DNA of 64,000 nucleotides from Delphinapterus leucas (Eukaryota; Chordata; Mammalia; Artiodactyla; Monodontidae), in the NCBI RefSeq assembly GCF_002288925.2, contig NW_022098008.1, positions 4,100,889 to 4,164,888 of the forward strand. The letters are read 5' to 3'. How positions within the stretch are numbered: position 1 is the stretch's first letter; each line of letters begins with the position of its first letter. Both the position numbers and the translations under genes were made by a program. The notes beneath the pieces are model-generated. The model was not told the DNA's origin, did not search any database, and saw nothing but the letters and a program-made list of their open reading frames with translations. Shown one piece after another: positions 46,195-58,944 of this stretch.

Positions 46195-47300
46195 CTCTTT
46201 GCTTCCTTTTAAAACATTAAGACATAATTTACATGTGATAAAATGTATCCTTTTAAAGTGTACAGTTCAGTGGTTTTTAGTATATTCACACAGCTGTGCA
46301 ACCATCACTGCTGTATAATTCCAGAACATTTTTATCATCCCCAAAGAAACTCCATACTATTCACAGTCAGGTCCTCAGCCCCTGGCAACCACTAATCTAC
46401 TTTCTCTCTTTATGACTTTGGCTCTACTTCATATAAAAAGAATCCTACATATGTGGCCATTGTGTCTGACTGCTTTCACTCAGCATCACGCTTTCAAATT
46501 CATCCTCATTGTAACATACATCAATGCTCCATCCCTTTTTGTTGCAGTTAATAGAAATACCAGCTTTTGTTTATCCATTCATCAGTTGACGGGGATCTGG
46601 GTTGTTTCCATTTCTTTATTATTATGAATAACACTACTATGAACAATTGTGAGCAAGTTTTTGTGTGGATGTTTGCTTTGTTTTCTCTCGGGCTTAGAGC
46701 TAGGAGTAGAAGAGCTGGGTGACCCTACATCTAACGTTCTGAGGAACTGCCAAACTGTTTTCCAAAGAAACTGCACCATTTTACAAGCCCACCAGCAATG
46801 TATAAGTGTTCTGTTTTCTCCACATCCTCACCAGCACTTGTTAATTTCTATCTTTTTATGTTAGCTGTACTAATGGATGTGTAGTGGTATCTCATTGTGG
46901 TTTTCATTTGCATTTTCTGGTGACGAATGATATTAAGCATCTTTGAATATGCCAATGGAACATTTGTATATTTTATATGGATAAATGGATACAAGTCCTT
47001 TGCCCATTTTTAACTGGGCTATTTGTCTTTTTATTGTTGAGTTGTAAGAGTTCTATATATATTGTGGTACTAGTTTCTTATCAGATATATAATTTACAAA
47101 TGTTTTATCCTATTATGTGGGTTGTCTTTTCGCTTTCTCCATAGTGTCCTTTGAAGAACAAAAGTTAATTTTGATAAAGTCCAATTTATCTATTTTTTTT
47201 ATTTTGTTTTTCGTCTCTTGGTATCATACCTAAGAAACAAATGTCGAGCAAAGGTCATGAAAATGTATGCTTATGTTTTCTTCCAAGAGTTTAATTTTCT
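46195..47300 (-). mobile_element. Old L1 (L1M-type) 3' half, minus strand
   Basis: On the plus strand: AAGTGTACAGTTCAGTGGTT, TGTGCAACCATCACTGCTGT, CCCTGGCAACCACTAATCTA, ACTGCCAAACTGTTTTCCAA and 'CAGATATATAATTTACAAAT'. These are hallmarks of a mammalian L1M 3'UTR and ORF2 end, read in complement. No intact frame remains. Confidence 0.88.
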
Positions 47301-47872
47301 TTTGCTTCTGATGACTCCAGTGATGATTTGCACTTTTCAAACAGGGAAAGAAAAGGAGGAAAAGTACTACAGAAAAGATGAGTCAGTTCATTTTATTATT
47401 TTCTAAGTAATCCCAAGAGATTAATTCCTGACATGATAGAGAAGACCAGTACTCAAGACAAAATGGAAATAACTTCCTTGTGTATTTTAGGGAAACTCCT
47501 GGTCCTTCCTACAGTGTCTCTTCCTTATGTAGCACCTATCTTCTTAGGATTTGCATTGTGTGTGTGTGATTTAGTTGAGTGTGGCTGTAGGTCAAGGTCA
47601 GTGGAGACTCTGAGACTTTTGATGCCTGTCTCCCGCCAATCATTCTTCTGCAGTTGAACTTCCTCCTTCTCCCTTTTTCCAGCAACACCACTTCTTGCTG
47701 AATCCATTGTAATTTGACCTGATGACTGGCCCTTGTCCAGTGCATGGCTGAGCTGTGACATGCAATGCAAGATTCAGAGTCAAAGCACACTAAAGACGGT
47801 CCTTTTATGCCGCATGTTACACTCTGAATTCGAAATCTTCTGAAGGGAGTAATCCATCTTTTTGGAGCCATT
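47301..47872. other. Intergenic stretch between two L1 copies
   Basis: Nothing was recognised. Overlapping open frames at 47433-47871 have no domain. Confidence 0.4.
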
Positions 47873-48527
47873 ATTTTTTTTTAATTAAAGTATAGTTGAT
47901 TAACAATGTGTTAATTTCTGCTGTACAGCAGAGTGATTCAGTTATACATATAGATACATTTTTTAAAATACTCTTTTCCACTTCAGTTTATCATAGGATA
48001 TTGAATATAGTTCCCTGTGCTATACAGTAAGACCTTGCTGTTTATCCATTTTATATATGAAAGCTTACATCTGCTAACTCCAGCCTCCCAATTTAGCCCT
48101 CCCCCATTCCCCTCCCCCTTGGCAACCACAAGTCTGTTCTCTATGTCTGTGAGTCTGTTTCTATTTCATAGATAAGTTCATTTGTGTCATATTTTAGATT
48201 CCACATATAAGCGATATCTTATGATATTTGTCTTTCTCTGTCTGACTTCACTTAGTATGGTCATCTCTAGGTCCATCCATGTTGCTGCAAATGGCGTTAT
48301 TTCACTCTTTTTCATGGCTGTGTAGTATTCCATTTTATGTATGTACCACATCTTCTTTATCTGTTTCTTTGTTGATGGACATTTAGGTTGTTTCTGTGTC
48401 TTGGCTACTGTAAACAGTGCTGTGATGAACGTTGGTGTGCATGTATCTTTTTGAATTAGAGTTTTGTCTGAATATATGCCCAGGAGTGGGATTGCTAAAT
48501 CACATGGTAATGGAGTCTTTCTTAAAT
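47873..48527 (-). mobile_element. L1 3' end, minus strand, with ORF2 remnant
   Basis: On the plus strand: TTAAAGTATAGTTGATTAAC, TAGTTCCCTGTGCTATACAG, CTTGGCAACCACAAGTCTGT and 'CCATCCATGTTGCTGCAAAT'. The minus-strand open frame 48187-48543 (LLGIYSDKTLIQKDTCTPTF and MEYYTAMKKSEITPFAATW) is the C-terminal part of L1 ORF2, still open over about 118 codons but truncated. Confidence 0.93.
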
Positions 48528-49734
48528 CATCCCACATCCACACCTGAGCCCCTCAAGGCCCTCCCTTCCTAGTTTGAACTGCAGAACAAAAGGCCTCCCA
48601 GTGTAGGGCCAGCCCTGCTTGCAAAGGGAAAGCATTTTCCAGCCACCTGCACATGACATGTCAAGTGGCCTCTAGGCCCTCAGTGTGGAGCTAACCCATC
48701 CTTCCCTCACTCCCAGACAGGGAACCCAGCTCAGCTCCACAAATGGCCTCCCTGAACCATCCACCTTCTCTCCATTCTGTAATTCCCTGAGAGCATATGT
48801 GCATGACCGCAGCTCTCCCCCCAACCCCGGGCCTTCAGGGCTCACAGCTGTTGCCTACATATTCAGGAAATTAAGAAAAAATCAAATAAAAAGCCATTCA
48901 ACCCACACATCCTGCCCTGGAAAACCCCAAGACTTATTCTTTCCTGGGCAACATCCTTAAAGTCCCTCAGTGTGACAGATTTGACCACGTCAGCCCCTGG
49001 AGGCTGGAGTTTCTCCTAAATACACAAGGATTCCTGGAGTGGGTTTGGTTTGATTTTCTGTGGCCAAGCTGGGGGGTTGGCAGTTAAAGCCAAATCTTGG
49101 TGTTTAATCACACTTTACATCTCACCCATCCATCCCCCTCCATCACTTTTACCAACTGATGTTTAACGGGAAAGAGAAAAAACTCCTTTTAAACAGACAC
49201 ATACACCATAGTGGTAGCAATATCTCAAATATATTCTGCTAAAGGATTAGAAATTATCATCATAATGCGTGTTAATTTGTAATAACTGCATATTTCATAT
49301 TGCTTATTTAATGTCAAAAAATTAGACATTCCTTAGCTAATGCCCTACCTCTACCCCTGATGCTTCTCTCTGACCGACACTGTCAGGCTTTGCTTAACAG
49401 ATTTCAGATAACTCAAGTGATCAACCTCTCCCTGGATACATCCATGTTCTCCACACTCTGAAATATGATGAAAATCAATCAAACAGTTTACAGGTAAAAT
49501 GTACCATGTGAGTTGCCTTCAAGGTAGAGAGTAATTGTGCCATCTACTCAGAATACGAGAGTAGAAAATGTCAAGTCTCCAAAATATCTGAAGAAAAACT
49601 GTCCCCAGCCCCTTTGGGAAATAAAGAACTAACGGAATGCATCATCCAAATATTCTTCCCTAGTTTGGACAGTAGTCTTTAGTTTGTTTTGATGTTTAGG
49701 ACACAGAAATCATCCGAGGAATTTTAAATTGCTA
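48528..49734. other. Intergenic stretch, no recognised feature
   Basis: No exon or confidently named repeat was found. Confidence 0.4.
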
Positions 49735-49915
49735 ATAATGTATTTAATAACAGACCTCTGTGAGCCAGGCAAAATGTTAAGTGTTTATAAACAGGAACCC
49801 AAATTGTATAAAATAGTATTAGTGTCTTAATTGACAATACAGTAAAATCAAATTATTTTTGAGGAGCTAACTCGAGGTCATACAGGTGAAAAGTGGAAGA
49901 CGGAAGGCATTACAA
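49735..49915 (+). mobile_element. MIR-like SINE remnant
   Basis: GAGCCAGGCAAAATGTTAAG and the later GAGCTAACTCGAGGTCATAC followed by AGGTGAAAAGTGGAAG match the middle and right parts of MIR in the orientation that runs from 'ccaggcac' to 'ggtcacac'. It is strongly diverged. Confidence 0.55.
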
Positions 49916-50116
49916 GCAAGTCCACCTACCGTCTCCCCAGCCGGCTTCTTCATCACTGGAGGGGGTCTCAAGTCCCAACCCATGTGACCCTCAGTCTAAG
50001 ACCCTGCCTGGAACAGAACACAGAAAAACTGGAGCTGAGTTGGTGCGGACCAGGTGCTGAATAAAAGCAGCACAGGGTGTCCCCAAGACAGAGCTTAAAG
50101 GCAAACAAGTCAAGGT

Positions 50117-50302
50117 AAACACACACACACGCACACGCACACACACACGCAACTTACATTTTACAAAGTAAATTGTGCTGTGTATGTGTGTGTACTGTGG
50201 GTGTGGGTATGTGTGAGGGTGATGTAAGCACACATATGTGAGAGTGTGTTCATAGATTTGTATGCATGTGTGTATTGTGTGTGGTGTGTGTGACAGTGTG
50301 TG
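50117..50302. repeat. CA-rich block followed by TG-rich block
   Basis: A CA/CG-type run occupies 50117-50150. A TG-rich, irregular run follows at about 50177-50302. The two are complementary in base composition and separated by about 30 bases. Open frames over them are composition artefacts. Confidence 0.8.
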
Positions 50303-51437
50303 TAAAAGCATAATAAAGGGGACTGAGCTAGCCTGACTCGGTCTGAATTTAGTAAAATAGAACAGCTGCGCTCCAGGTACCTTTCAAGTGATATAACTTT
50401 GAGCTTTTTGCCGCTCAGGGCCACACTAGAAGCTCAGGTGACAGAAACGTTATTAATGGAGGCTTTCCTTCCTTAGAGCAGCCCCTCCGGCCTACGGTCC
50501 CCTCCTTGACACCTTGGTTCAGCGGCACCAGGAGAAAAGAGCAGAGCAGCCGTCTTGCATCTTGCTTGTTGCTTCCTCACCTGCAGACACGGTGCTCTGG
50601 TCCTGCTGCAGGGGACATGCTACGCCTTTGCCCCCGGAAGCATCACACAGGTCCCTACCCCCAGGCACCAGGGAGAAATCACCTCTCAGCTACTGGAACA
50701 TGCGTAGGCTTTCTGAACATCTGACTTATTTTTTTTATTTTTATGGGCACTGTAACTAGGAAACATGCACGGTCTTGTCCTGCTAATTTTTCTACCAAAT
50801 AAAATCAGGGACTTACGTCTCGCAGACCACGGCTCACTGTCATTTCATAGCCCTGGTTCCACAGCTTTTTATGTTCATTGTTCTTTTCCCCAGATGCCCT
50901 TACGTGTTAATTTTGTTACCTTGTATTTATTGTTATAAAAGTCCTCAGAGTCTTTGCTGATCTAACTAGACTTCACGTAAAGAGTTATTTATTTTAGAAA
51001 ATAAACGATTATTAATTTTCTAGAGTTTCTGAGACAAAGGTATGCATCCCAGAGGTATTCTAGAAGATTCCAAGTAGTGTGTGAAGAAACATTTTAATTT
51101 CAATGTTTTCGAATGTACTTTAATATATTTTAGGACACAGACACATACACACACATGTATTTTATTAAACCTATGACCTCATAGGTATTGATATTATTAA
51201 TTAGGACAGGTAATTAAGACTTAAGTAGGTAGCACCTATTTCAGTTTTTAAATATTGAGTCAATTTTAATATCATTTATTATTGTTTTAATTATCAGTTT
51301 AATTATATTATTATTACATAATATTAAAGAGGTTTGAAGGGAGGCAAAAATCATGAAGGACTTACTTGCATGACATGAACTCAGGAAATATGAGTACCCC
51401 AACACAATGAAAACTCTCTATAACTAGACAGAAGCTG
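50303..51437. other. Intergenic stretch, no recognised feature
   Basis: AT-rich from about 50860 onwards. No exon or named repeat was found. Confidence 0.4.
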
Positions 51438-51446
51438 TCAGAGATC

Positions 51447-51655
51447 TTTTTTTTTTTTTTTTTGCGGTACGTGGGCCTCTCACTGTTGTGGCCTGTCCCG
51501 TTGCGGAGCACAGGCTCCGGACGCGCAGGCTCAGCGGCCATGGCTCACAGGCCCAGCCGCTCTGCGGCACGTGGGATCTTCCCGGACCGGAGCACGAACC
51601 CGTGTCCCCTGCATCGGCAGGCGGACTCTCAACCACTGCGCCACCAGGGAAGCCC
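51447..51655 (-). mobile_element. CHR-type SINE, minus strand, young-looking
   Basis: On the plus strand it starts with a T run, then GCGGTACGTGGGCCTCTCAC, CGTTGCGGAGCACAGGCTCC, 'GGACGCGCAGGCTCAGCGGC' and ends CTGCGCCACCAGGGAAGCCC. The flanking direct repeat TCAGAGATC (51438-51446 and 51656-51664) is perfect. The text is close to the CHR-2-like consensus I remember from toothed whales. It is the strongest species clue in the window. Confidence 0.95.
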
Positions 51656-51664
51656 TCAGAGATC

Positions 51665-52627
51665 ATTTTTAACTTAGAAAACCTGGCTATATGCTGTTAC
51701 ACGTGACGCGTCTATAAAATCAAGAAGTTGCATAAAACCTGCAAGAAGAAAAAAGGGAAAAAAACAGTACAAAGAAAATACTAGTGCCATTATGCTACAG
51801 CAGAGCCAGCTATGCTAGTGTCAACCTCTAAGGCAGGAAGCACTCAGGGTAAAGAAGGTAGCACGTCAGCAGATGTGGAAGGATAAGAAGAGACATGCTT
51901 GTAAATGTGTACATACCTAGTAACAGAGCCTCAAAACAGATTAACCAAAAAGGCCCAAAGAACAAGCTGGACATCCACATCACAGTGGCAGATGTTGTAA
52001 AGAGAGAGAAAGGCGACTTCTGCCACAGCCAGCAAGCGCCACGTGCCTGCCGCCCGGGCCTGCAGGGGGCGGGGAGCCGTGAATACCAGGGGGTGTCCGG
52101 GGAGTCCTAAGCGCTCACGCGTGGGTCAGAGGCTACTGCTGGGGAGGTACAGAGGATCAGGCTGCGCCCGACACCACAAAGGGCTTGGAAGGTAGGTAGG
52201 CGGCTTGAACGTCATCCCCGAGGGGCTGAGAACTCACTGTCCATGTAGGCTGTGGGAGGGCGTGGTATGATCAGATTGTTTGGGGAGAATTGGTTTATAA
52301 GCGTGGGATTACTAACTGCACCCCTTCCAAGCATTTAAGCAGAAAGGGAACTACCCCAGTGGTCAGAGTCGCTGCAGCCCGAGGCCAGGTGGAAATTAAA
52401 GCAGCTGTTTACTAAAGGCCTGCCCCGCTCTCTGAGCCCAGGATCCTGCATTTGGAGTAGTCCGGATTTTTTATTTCTTAGCTCAGGTATTATCCTGCTT
52501 CTGGAGTGAGCAGCTGTGGGCCAGGCAGCACAGCCTGCCTCCACACGCTCCTTAGTGAGGACTCAATGTGCATCACCCGCTTCTAAGTCCAGACATCCTT
52601 CTCTTTGCAGGGATAGGGCAGGCTGAG
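51665..52627. other. Intergenic stretch, no recognised feature
   Basis: No exon or named repeat was supported. Confidence 0.4.
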
Positions 52628-53112
52628 TAATGACCACTGAAGGTATCAGGCCCTAATCCCCAGAGCTGGAAATATCGTCTTCTATAAGGCAAAAGAGACT
52701 TTGCAGATGTGACTGATGGTGCTGAGATGGGGAGACCCTCCTGGATTATCTGTAGGTCTGTAATCCCAAGTCTCCTAGGAGAGGAGCAGAGAGAGATTTG
52801 ACCACAGAAGGGGGCAATGGTGAAGACAGGACACAGAGAGATTTGAAAAGGCTGACCTTGAAGATTCCAGTGATGCAGCCATAAGCCAAGGAATGCCTGC
52901 AGCCACCAGAAACTGGAGGAGGCAAGGGACGGATTTTCCCCTAGAACCTCCAGAGGGAGCACAGCTCTGCCAAGAACACCTCAGTTCTTCCCCGAGATGC
53001 TGATTTCAGATGTCTGACCTCCAGAACTGTGAAGGGATACACGTGTGTGATTTTAAGCCATGAAGTCAAGTCTGGGGTCATTTGTCACAGCAGCCCTAGG
53101 AAACTAACAAGA
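52628..53112 (+). mobile_element. MaLR-type LTR (MLT1-like), nearly full length
   Basis: TATCAGGCCCTAATCCCCAG, AGACTTTGCAGATGTGACTG, AAGCCAAGGAATGCCTGCAG, 'TCTGACCTCCAGAACTGTGA' and GTCACAGCAGCCCTAGGAAA in order. This covers most of an MLT1-type LTR. It is non-coding. Confidence 0.75.
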
Positions 53113-55055
53113 AGGCTCCATTTTAGGGCACCTGGCATGATGGCGGGGAGGTGGAGGGGGAACTAGCCCTAAGAGATGGATGACCAAATGAGCCAGCACT
53201 TCCTTAGAGGCTACTGGGAGCCTGGCCTGTCTAGGTGCAGCGTGAAAACACAGGTGACCAACACTCAAGCCTGAGCGACCCCAGCCCGAAGTACTGTGTT
53301 CTAAGTTTTAGAGCATCCATCTGCGTGAGTCCTGATAGAGAGGGAGCATGCGGCAAAGATGGGAACAGACACGGGGAAATGGGAAGAAATCCTAAAATGT
53401 CCCTGGTAAAAAAGCTTAGTGCTAGAGAAAAGTTTTCATTTCTCTAAACGCGTTCTTCCCCAGGGGTTGCTTTCCAAGAAGCAGTCTCTTCCCTGCATCC
53501 CCTCGCCTTGCAGAAGAGACGCGTTTTCTGTGAGCTTCCTGGCTGGTCTCCAGCAGGAAGCCCTATCAGTTCCTGCATTTCTGGGTGCTGCAGGTGATGA
53601 GGGGGGGATGCTGCGTTTCTTCCTCTCATGCCCCGTGGCACTCTGAGCTGCTTGCCTCGAATACCCGTTCCAGGAGAGGCGGGGATGCTCAACAGGGGCT
53701 TAGGGAGCCCAGAGTGGAGCCCTGTCGGAGTGGAGCGCACGACAGTAACATACAGCCTAGCAGAGGAATCTGCTTGAACGGAACAGGGGTCTGTACCCAC
53801 TGCACTGAAAGAAATAGGCTCAGTTCCATTTCCAAAGTAGCATCCTTATGCTGAAAGTCTTCATCTCAATTCTGTAACCAAAAAAAGGAACGAATATCTT
53901 CTACTTGACTAGCTCATACGACCTGAAAGGGTGTCATTCTGCACATATGCCTCTAAAAGTGGTACAGTGATTGACGATTGAAGCTTAAGTCTATTTATTG
54001 GTTAGGTCTGCAAGTAGCAAATGGGTAGTTTGCCTCTGTGTCTCGGAACTCGCAAATCACCGGCTCCAGGGCCAAGACTCATGCGCAGAGAGCTTTTGTT
54101 TGGCCCACAGTTGTGCTCTTCTCATGAGCGCCTTTCTGTACGATGTGCGCATTCTGATTGGCCAGCTTCTCCAGGTGCCAATTCTCTCACACTCTGCCAC
54201 TCTGTGGATGATGCTCTTACCTAAGTGCTTGAGTGTGAAACCCTTATTTCACATGCCTGTTCACATCAGAATGATTACTTTTTTGTTAAAGAAGGCTGGG
54301 AGCAAGAATAAATGCAGTCATAATTTATAAACTGCCTCTACAGAATCATCAGTGTTGGAACAATCCATTATTTGCTGATCTTTGGTGACCTTTACATAAT
54401 GGTTGAGCTTGACCTGAGGTAGCTAAGTTTAACGATATACATAGGTTTGTTTTTGTTTGGTTTTGAAATTTAGATGTGTTTACTTGGAAAAAAAAAACCT
54501 TAAAGATGTCTGAAAAGTCCTCTGTCTGGAAATTTCTGTTTATGGAGTAATCTAAGATGAAGAACAAAACCAGATTAAGACTTTATTTTTAAAATTTTCA
54601 TAGTTGGAAGAGACTTTGGTGAGCATCTGATTTTCCTTTTGAAAGAACTGAGGGCTGGAAGAGGAGTTTGGACACAACCAAAATGCTTGACTTCTTGTTT
54701 GGTTGGGGTTTCTTTTTGTTTATTTTCTTTATTTCGTTTTGGGATTTTTTTTTTGATTTTTTTTGGGGGGGTGGTAATCTTTCCCTTTGAATATATTGTA
54801 AGAGGCCAGTCCCACCTCTACTCTGCTGAGAAGGTATTTCCTGGAACACTGTGTTGGTGCTACAGGCAAACTGCATGTACCTTCAGTGTATGCAAATGAT
54901 GTAAGTGCAGTCATTTGTGAATAGATGAGCCTGCATTGTATGCAAATATGTAGATGCAATCATTTATGCTGATAGAAAAAGAAAGCTAAACAGCTAAACT
55001 TCCTCCCATTCTAGTAGGGGGTTAAGATTGTAGGTAGCAAATTACAAAAACACCC
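53113..55055. other. Intergenic stretch, no recognised gene
   Basis: Short open frames only. A G/T-rich homopolymer patch lies at 54745-54775. Nothing else is supported. Confidence 0.4.
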
Positions 55056-55378
55056 TGTCATGGGCTGAATTGTGTCTTCTCAAATTCGTTAAGTCCTACC
55101 CCAGTACATCAGAATATGACCTTATTTGGAAATAGATTCTTTGTAGATGTAATTATGTTAATATGAGATCGTTAGGGTAGATCTGGATAAAAAGGATGTC
55201 CTTACAGGAAGAAGCAATTTGGAACACAGAGATATGTACTCAGGGAGAAGGTCAGGAGCATGAAGGCAGGTATCAGAGTGATTTTACTACAAGCCAAGGA
55301 ATGCCAAAAATTGTCAGCAAACCACTAGAAGCCAGAGGAGAGGCCAGGACCAGGTTCCTTCCTGCAACCTCAGAATAT
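55056..55378 (+). mobile_element. MaLR-type LTR (MLT1-like)
   Basis: TGTCATGGGCTGAATTGTGT, 'GAATATGACCTTATTTGGAA', TTGTAGATGTAATTATGTTA and AAGCCAAGGAATGCC follow the MLT1 layout. The 3' end is replaced by a CA/CG simple repeat. Confidence 0.75.
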
Positions 55379-55387
55379 ATAGGAGCC

Positions 55388-55420
55388 AGCGCACGCGCAC
55401 GCACGCGCACACACACAGAC
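55388..55420. repeat. (CACG)n/(CA)n simple repeat
   Basis: GCACGCGCACGCACGCGCAC followed by a short ACAC run, at the truncated end of the LTR. Confidence 0.9.
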
Positions 55421-58400
55421 ACCTGCACGATATGTCAAAGTCTTGAATGTTCTGGAGTGCACGTGCAGAGATGCACTGGGATCTGGGCTGATGGAGGGCA
55501 GGTTGCCACTGTATAGGGAAGCCTCTTCTTTATTTAGGGACACCTGAAATCTGAAAGAAGGAGGAGGGAGCCATACATGCATACAGAGAAGGGCGCACTG
55601 GTCAGAGGGACAGCAGAATCATGCCTAGAGAGGCTGAGAAATGCCAAGGAGGCAGGGAGGTGGGAGTGCGAGTTGGGTCAGTGGTAACAGGCACCATACT
55701 GTGGGACCCTCCTAGACCACCATGTTCACGTGTCTGAGTGAGCCGGGTGCAGGGCAGGAGGGTGGGGTGATGGGTGAGGAGAGCTGCAACTGGTAAACTC
55801 ATTCTAGCTGCTCTAAGCAGACAAAGCAAAAAGGCAGGAAGGCAGAGACAGAGGGGCCAACTAAAAGGCAATGGCAGCTGTCCAGGTGGCAGGTGCTAGA
55901 GGTTGAGACAGAGGCCAAACCTGGACACGTTCTGCAGATGGAGATCAGGAGACTTGATGATGGATGGGATGTAGGTGTGAGCGGAGAGAGGGACCAAGGA
56001 TGCTGCCAAGGTTCAGGCTCACACAGCTGCAAGGATGGGCCTGGGTTCCCCACGGTGACTGAACAGGGATAAAGACAGAGCCAAAAGTCTCTGCCAAAAG
56101 GCAGAACCAGTGCGGCAGCAGGACAAGGTAAGTATTGAAGAGGACTAGGTTTTCATCTATATTTGTTATTTGGTTAAACGTTTTCCTCCTTAAACTGTGT
56201 ATTGTTGCAGGTTAAACAGCAGCTCTTGGATGCCAGCCTGAAGATTCTAACAGGTAAACACTGGCTTCTAACACCCTCACCTGCCCTTAGAAGTTGAGCA
56301 GCCCTCACTGCCTTCCACTGCTTTGACTGTCAGTGGACTGGTGACCACCTGGGCGCACACAACTTTTCTTCTTCTGGTTGTATCACGTCAGCCCCCTAAG
56401 GGCTGACTCTCCTGCCTTGATGCCCCTTTATCCACCGAGACCCATCTGTGGTCCATGGGTCAACTCATGGTGGGCCATGCAGCTTCAACCCTTCGAAGGG
56501 ACAGCTAGAGAAGAAGTATTGAGAGACATTTAGAATGAAAAATGTGTATAGGGCAGTTCTGGTGTAAGGAGGAGTTTGAAAGAGGGAAGTCCCTTATTGG
56601 GACTTGGAGTCTTTCCTGGGGCTCGCGGGCACCTTCAGCTGCGTGAACTCTAGAGTTTGGGAATGAGAACTCTGCAGTTTGGGAGTAAGGGTGAGAGATG
56701 AGTGGAGGCATAGGACGTGGAGAAAGAATGATAGCAGACTCCAGGGCACCCATGAGGGAAGGATTCTTTGAGGTTTCCTGGCATCTCAGAGCAATGATTA
56801 ATTTTTCCCAAGCTTTGCTTGACGGTGGCCTTTGTGTTTCCAGGGGAAATACTGCCTAAATGATTGTGTCAGAACAGCCCACAGTTGTCTTCAAGGCAGG
56901 GTTATTGCTTTTTTTTTTTTTTTTTTTATTGATGCCCATGATTCGGTTCCCAACCTTGTAAACTTTCTCAGGCACTTTGTTCTAAGATCCTAGCGACAAG
57001 CTATGGCAATTGTCAAATGAGTGACAAATGGACCTTCCAAGCTGACATGATATTTATGGATCAGCACTAAATACCTCTGTCTGAGCTATAAATGTCTTAG
57101 GGCTCTTTCATCCTACCGAGTAATGTAAACAGCGCTTGTGTGCTTGTCTGCCCCCTCCTCAGTGCGGCAGATTCCAGGCTGGCAAGCTGAGTCTGGGCAG
57201 GGGATGGGGCCGCCAGAGCCATAGGATGCTTTGGTTGCCCTTCTCCTCTGCGGCTCCCGCGGGACTTCCAGTGACTCATCTCACTCTGGAGCCAAGGGGA
57301 TCTGTCACCTGGATGGGGAGCTGCTGTGCCTCTGGGGACTATGCCCTCCGCAGGCAGATATCCGAGGCCTCCCTCTGCAGATTCCTTGGTGCAGATTTGC
57401 CAGGTGGGCCCCCTTTGGTTCTAGCACTTTGGGGACTCAAAGATGCACGTGTCCACTTTGCTCCTATGGGAGCTCCTCCAGGGGAAATCTCCTTACAGAG
57501 TTAAGTGGAAAGCAAATCGTCTCAAAATTCATCAATGACTTTTAAATTTTTCTGTTAATTTTAACCATCATCTAAGAGGCCTTGCAAATAAAGGAGAACC
57601 TAGTGCTTTTTAAAGTATCAGCCTTTCTCTCTACTGGCTTTCTAGTTCTCCCAGCAGTGGCTCTTTCTCCTCATCTGACATCTCCCGATGTTCCGGCCGC
57701 TGTCGCCCCTGCGCCCGGGGTCTCTGGCTCCCCACAGGCGGCTGGTTTTCGAAGCCTGAGGAGCTCAGTCCTCTTTGCTCCTGCTTTTGCTTCTTTCTCT
57801 TCCACTCATTATTTTTTTTTAATTTTAACTGTGAGATTTTCCAAACTTGTAGAAAATGACCTGAAGGTACCCACGTACTCACATCCAGTGCATCGGAGGA
57901 GAGGATGCCACCCACTCAGGCCCAGAAGACCCCAGCCAGCCCGCCCCAAGGTGACTCCCATTCTGTTCCCTCCAGGCAGGCCCCTCCCTCCTGAGAGCTC
58001 ATCCAGGAAGAGCATCTCCCTGCAGCTGCACCCCTGCTTCGGTTGAGGCACACAGGACCTGCCACATTTTCACGGAGACACTTCCCAGCAGGGGTGGTGT
58101 AGGCAGAGGGCCAGGTGAGAGCTGTGCCATGTGCAACCATCGTGTGAACACAGAAGAGTCCAAGAAACAGCAGGAACAGGCCCTTTTTACTTAAAATCCA
58201 TATTTTTAACCTCAGGACTCAAACTCATCCTTAAACCCTCTCAGACCTCTCCCCAGTGGGGGGCTAGCTGCCCCCTCTGCTCCACCTCAAGCCACCATCC
58301 ATGCCACGTGTGGTGCATGGTTACAGCGCCAAAAGCAGCCATGCGGTCAAACCCCAATTTCATTTTTGGCTCACTTCATGGTTCTGGCTACACATTAGCA

Positions 58401-58944
58401 AATCATTCCTTGCTGCTCCCCATTTCTTCCCATTCTCCCCAAATGGAGTCACTGACTAGTTGCCTTTCACTATAGAATCAGCCTCTCCTTTTCTCTCAGC
58501 CGTGACTCAGATTGCCTCTCTTCCTATGGTCATGACTGCCCATTGAGCAAGGTCCACGATCACGGTTGGTCGAGGGGCTACTTGCTGTGCCTGCAGTGGG
58601 GCCCATGTTCCCTCCCCGCCAGCAATTCACACCAGTGCTGTTCTGGGGAAGGAGGGTGAAACCTCCAATGGCCCCTTTCAAGTGCAGGTGTTGAATTAAC
58701 CACCCCGGAGGCTCATCCTTGCACAACATAGTGACCTGGTGAGGGGGGATGGTCTTTGTCCATCAGGACCTACCCCAGCACGATTCCACGCCATGGAAAG
58801 GGGTGAGTTCTCCAAAGGAAATCAGGGTTCACTTGATGGAAGGAGCAGGAAGGAAATGCTAAAGGCAGGAGAGGCACCAAAAACATGAGTTTTACACTTG
58901 GCTTTAGTTTCCCCTTCACAAAGCTGTAGTTTGGAAGAAATCAT
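55421..58944. other. Intergenic stretch, no recognised gene
   Basis: Open frames up to about 154 codons (57582-58046) overlap on both strands and show no domain. A T run lies at 56910-56928. A 43-base exon-like segment at 56211-56253 (TTGCAG before, GTAAAC after) has no other support. Confidence 0.4.

Noticed and set aside
48187..48543. 118-codon minus-strand open frame with protein-like composition
   Set aside because: It is the C-terminal remnant of L1 ORF2, not a host gene.
57582..58046. 154-codon plus-strand open frame
   Set aside because: Composition is Pro/Ser/Arg-rich, it overlaps open frames on the other strand, and no domain, splice site or conservation clue supports it.
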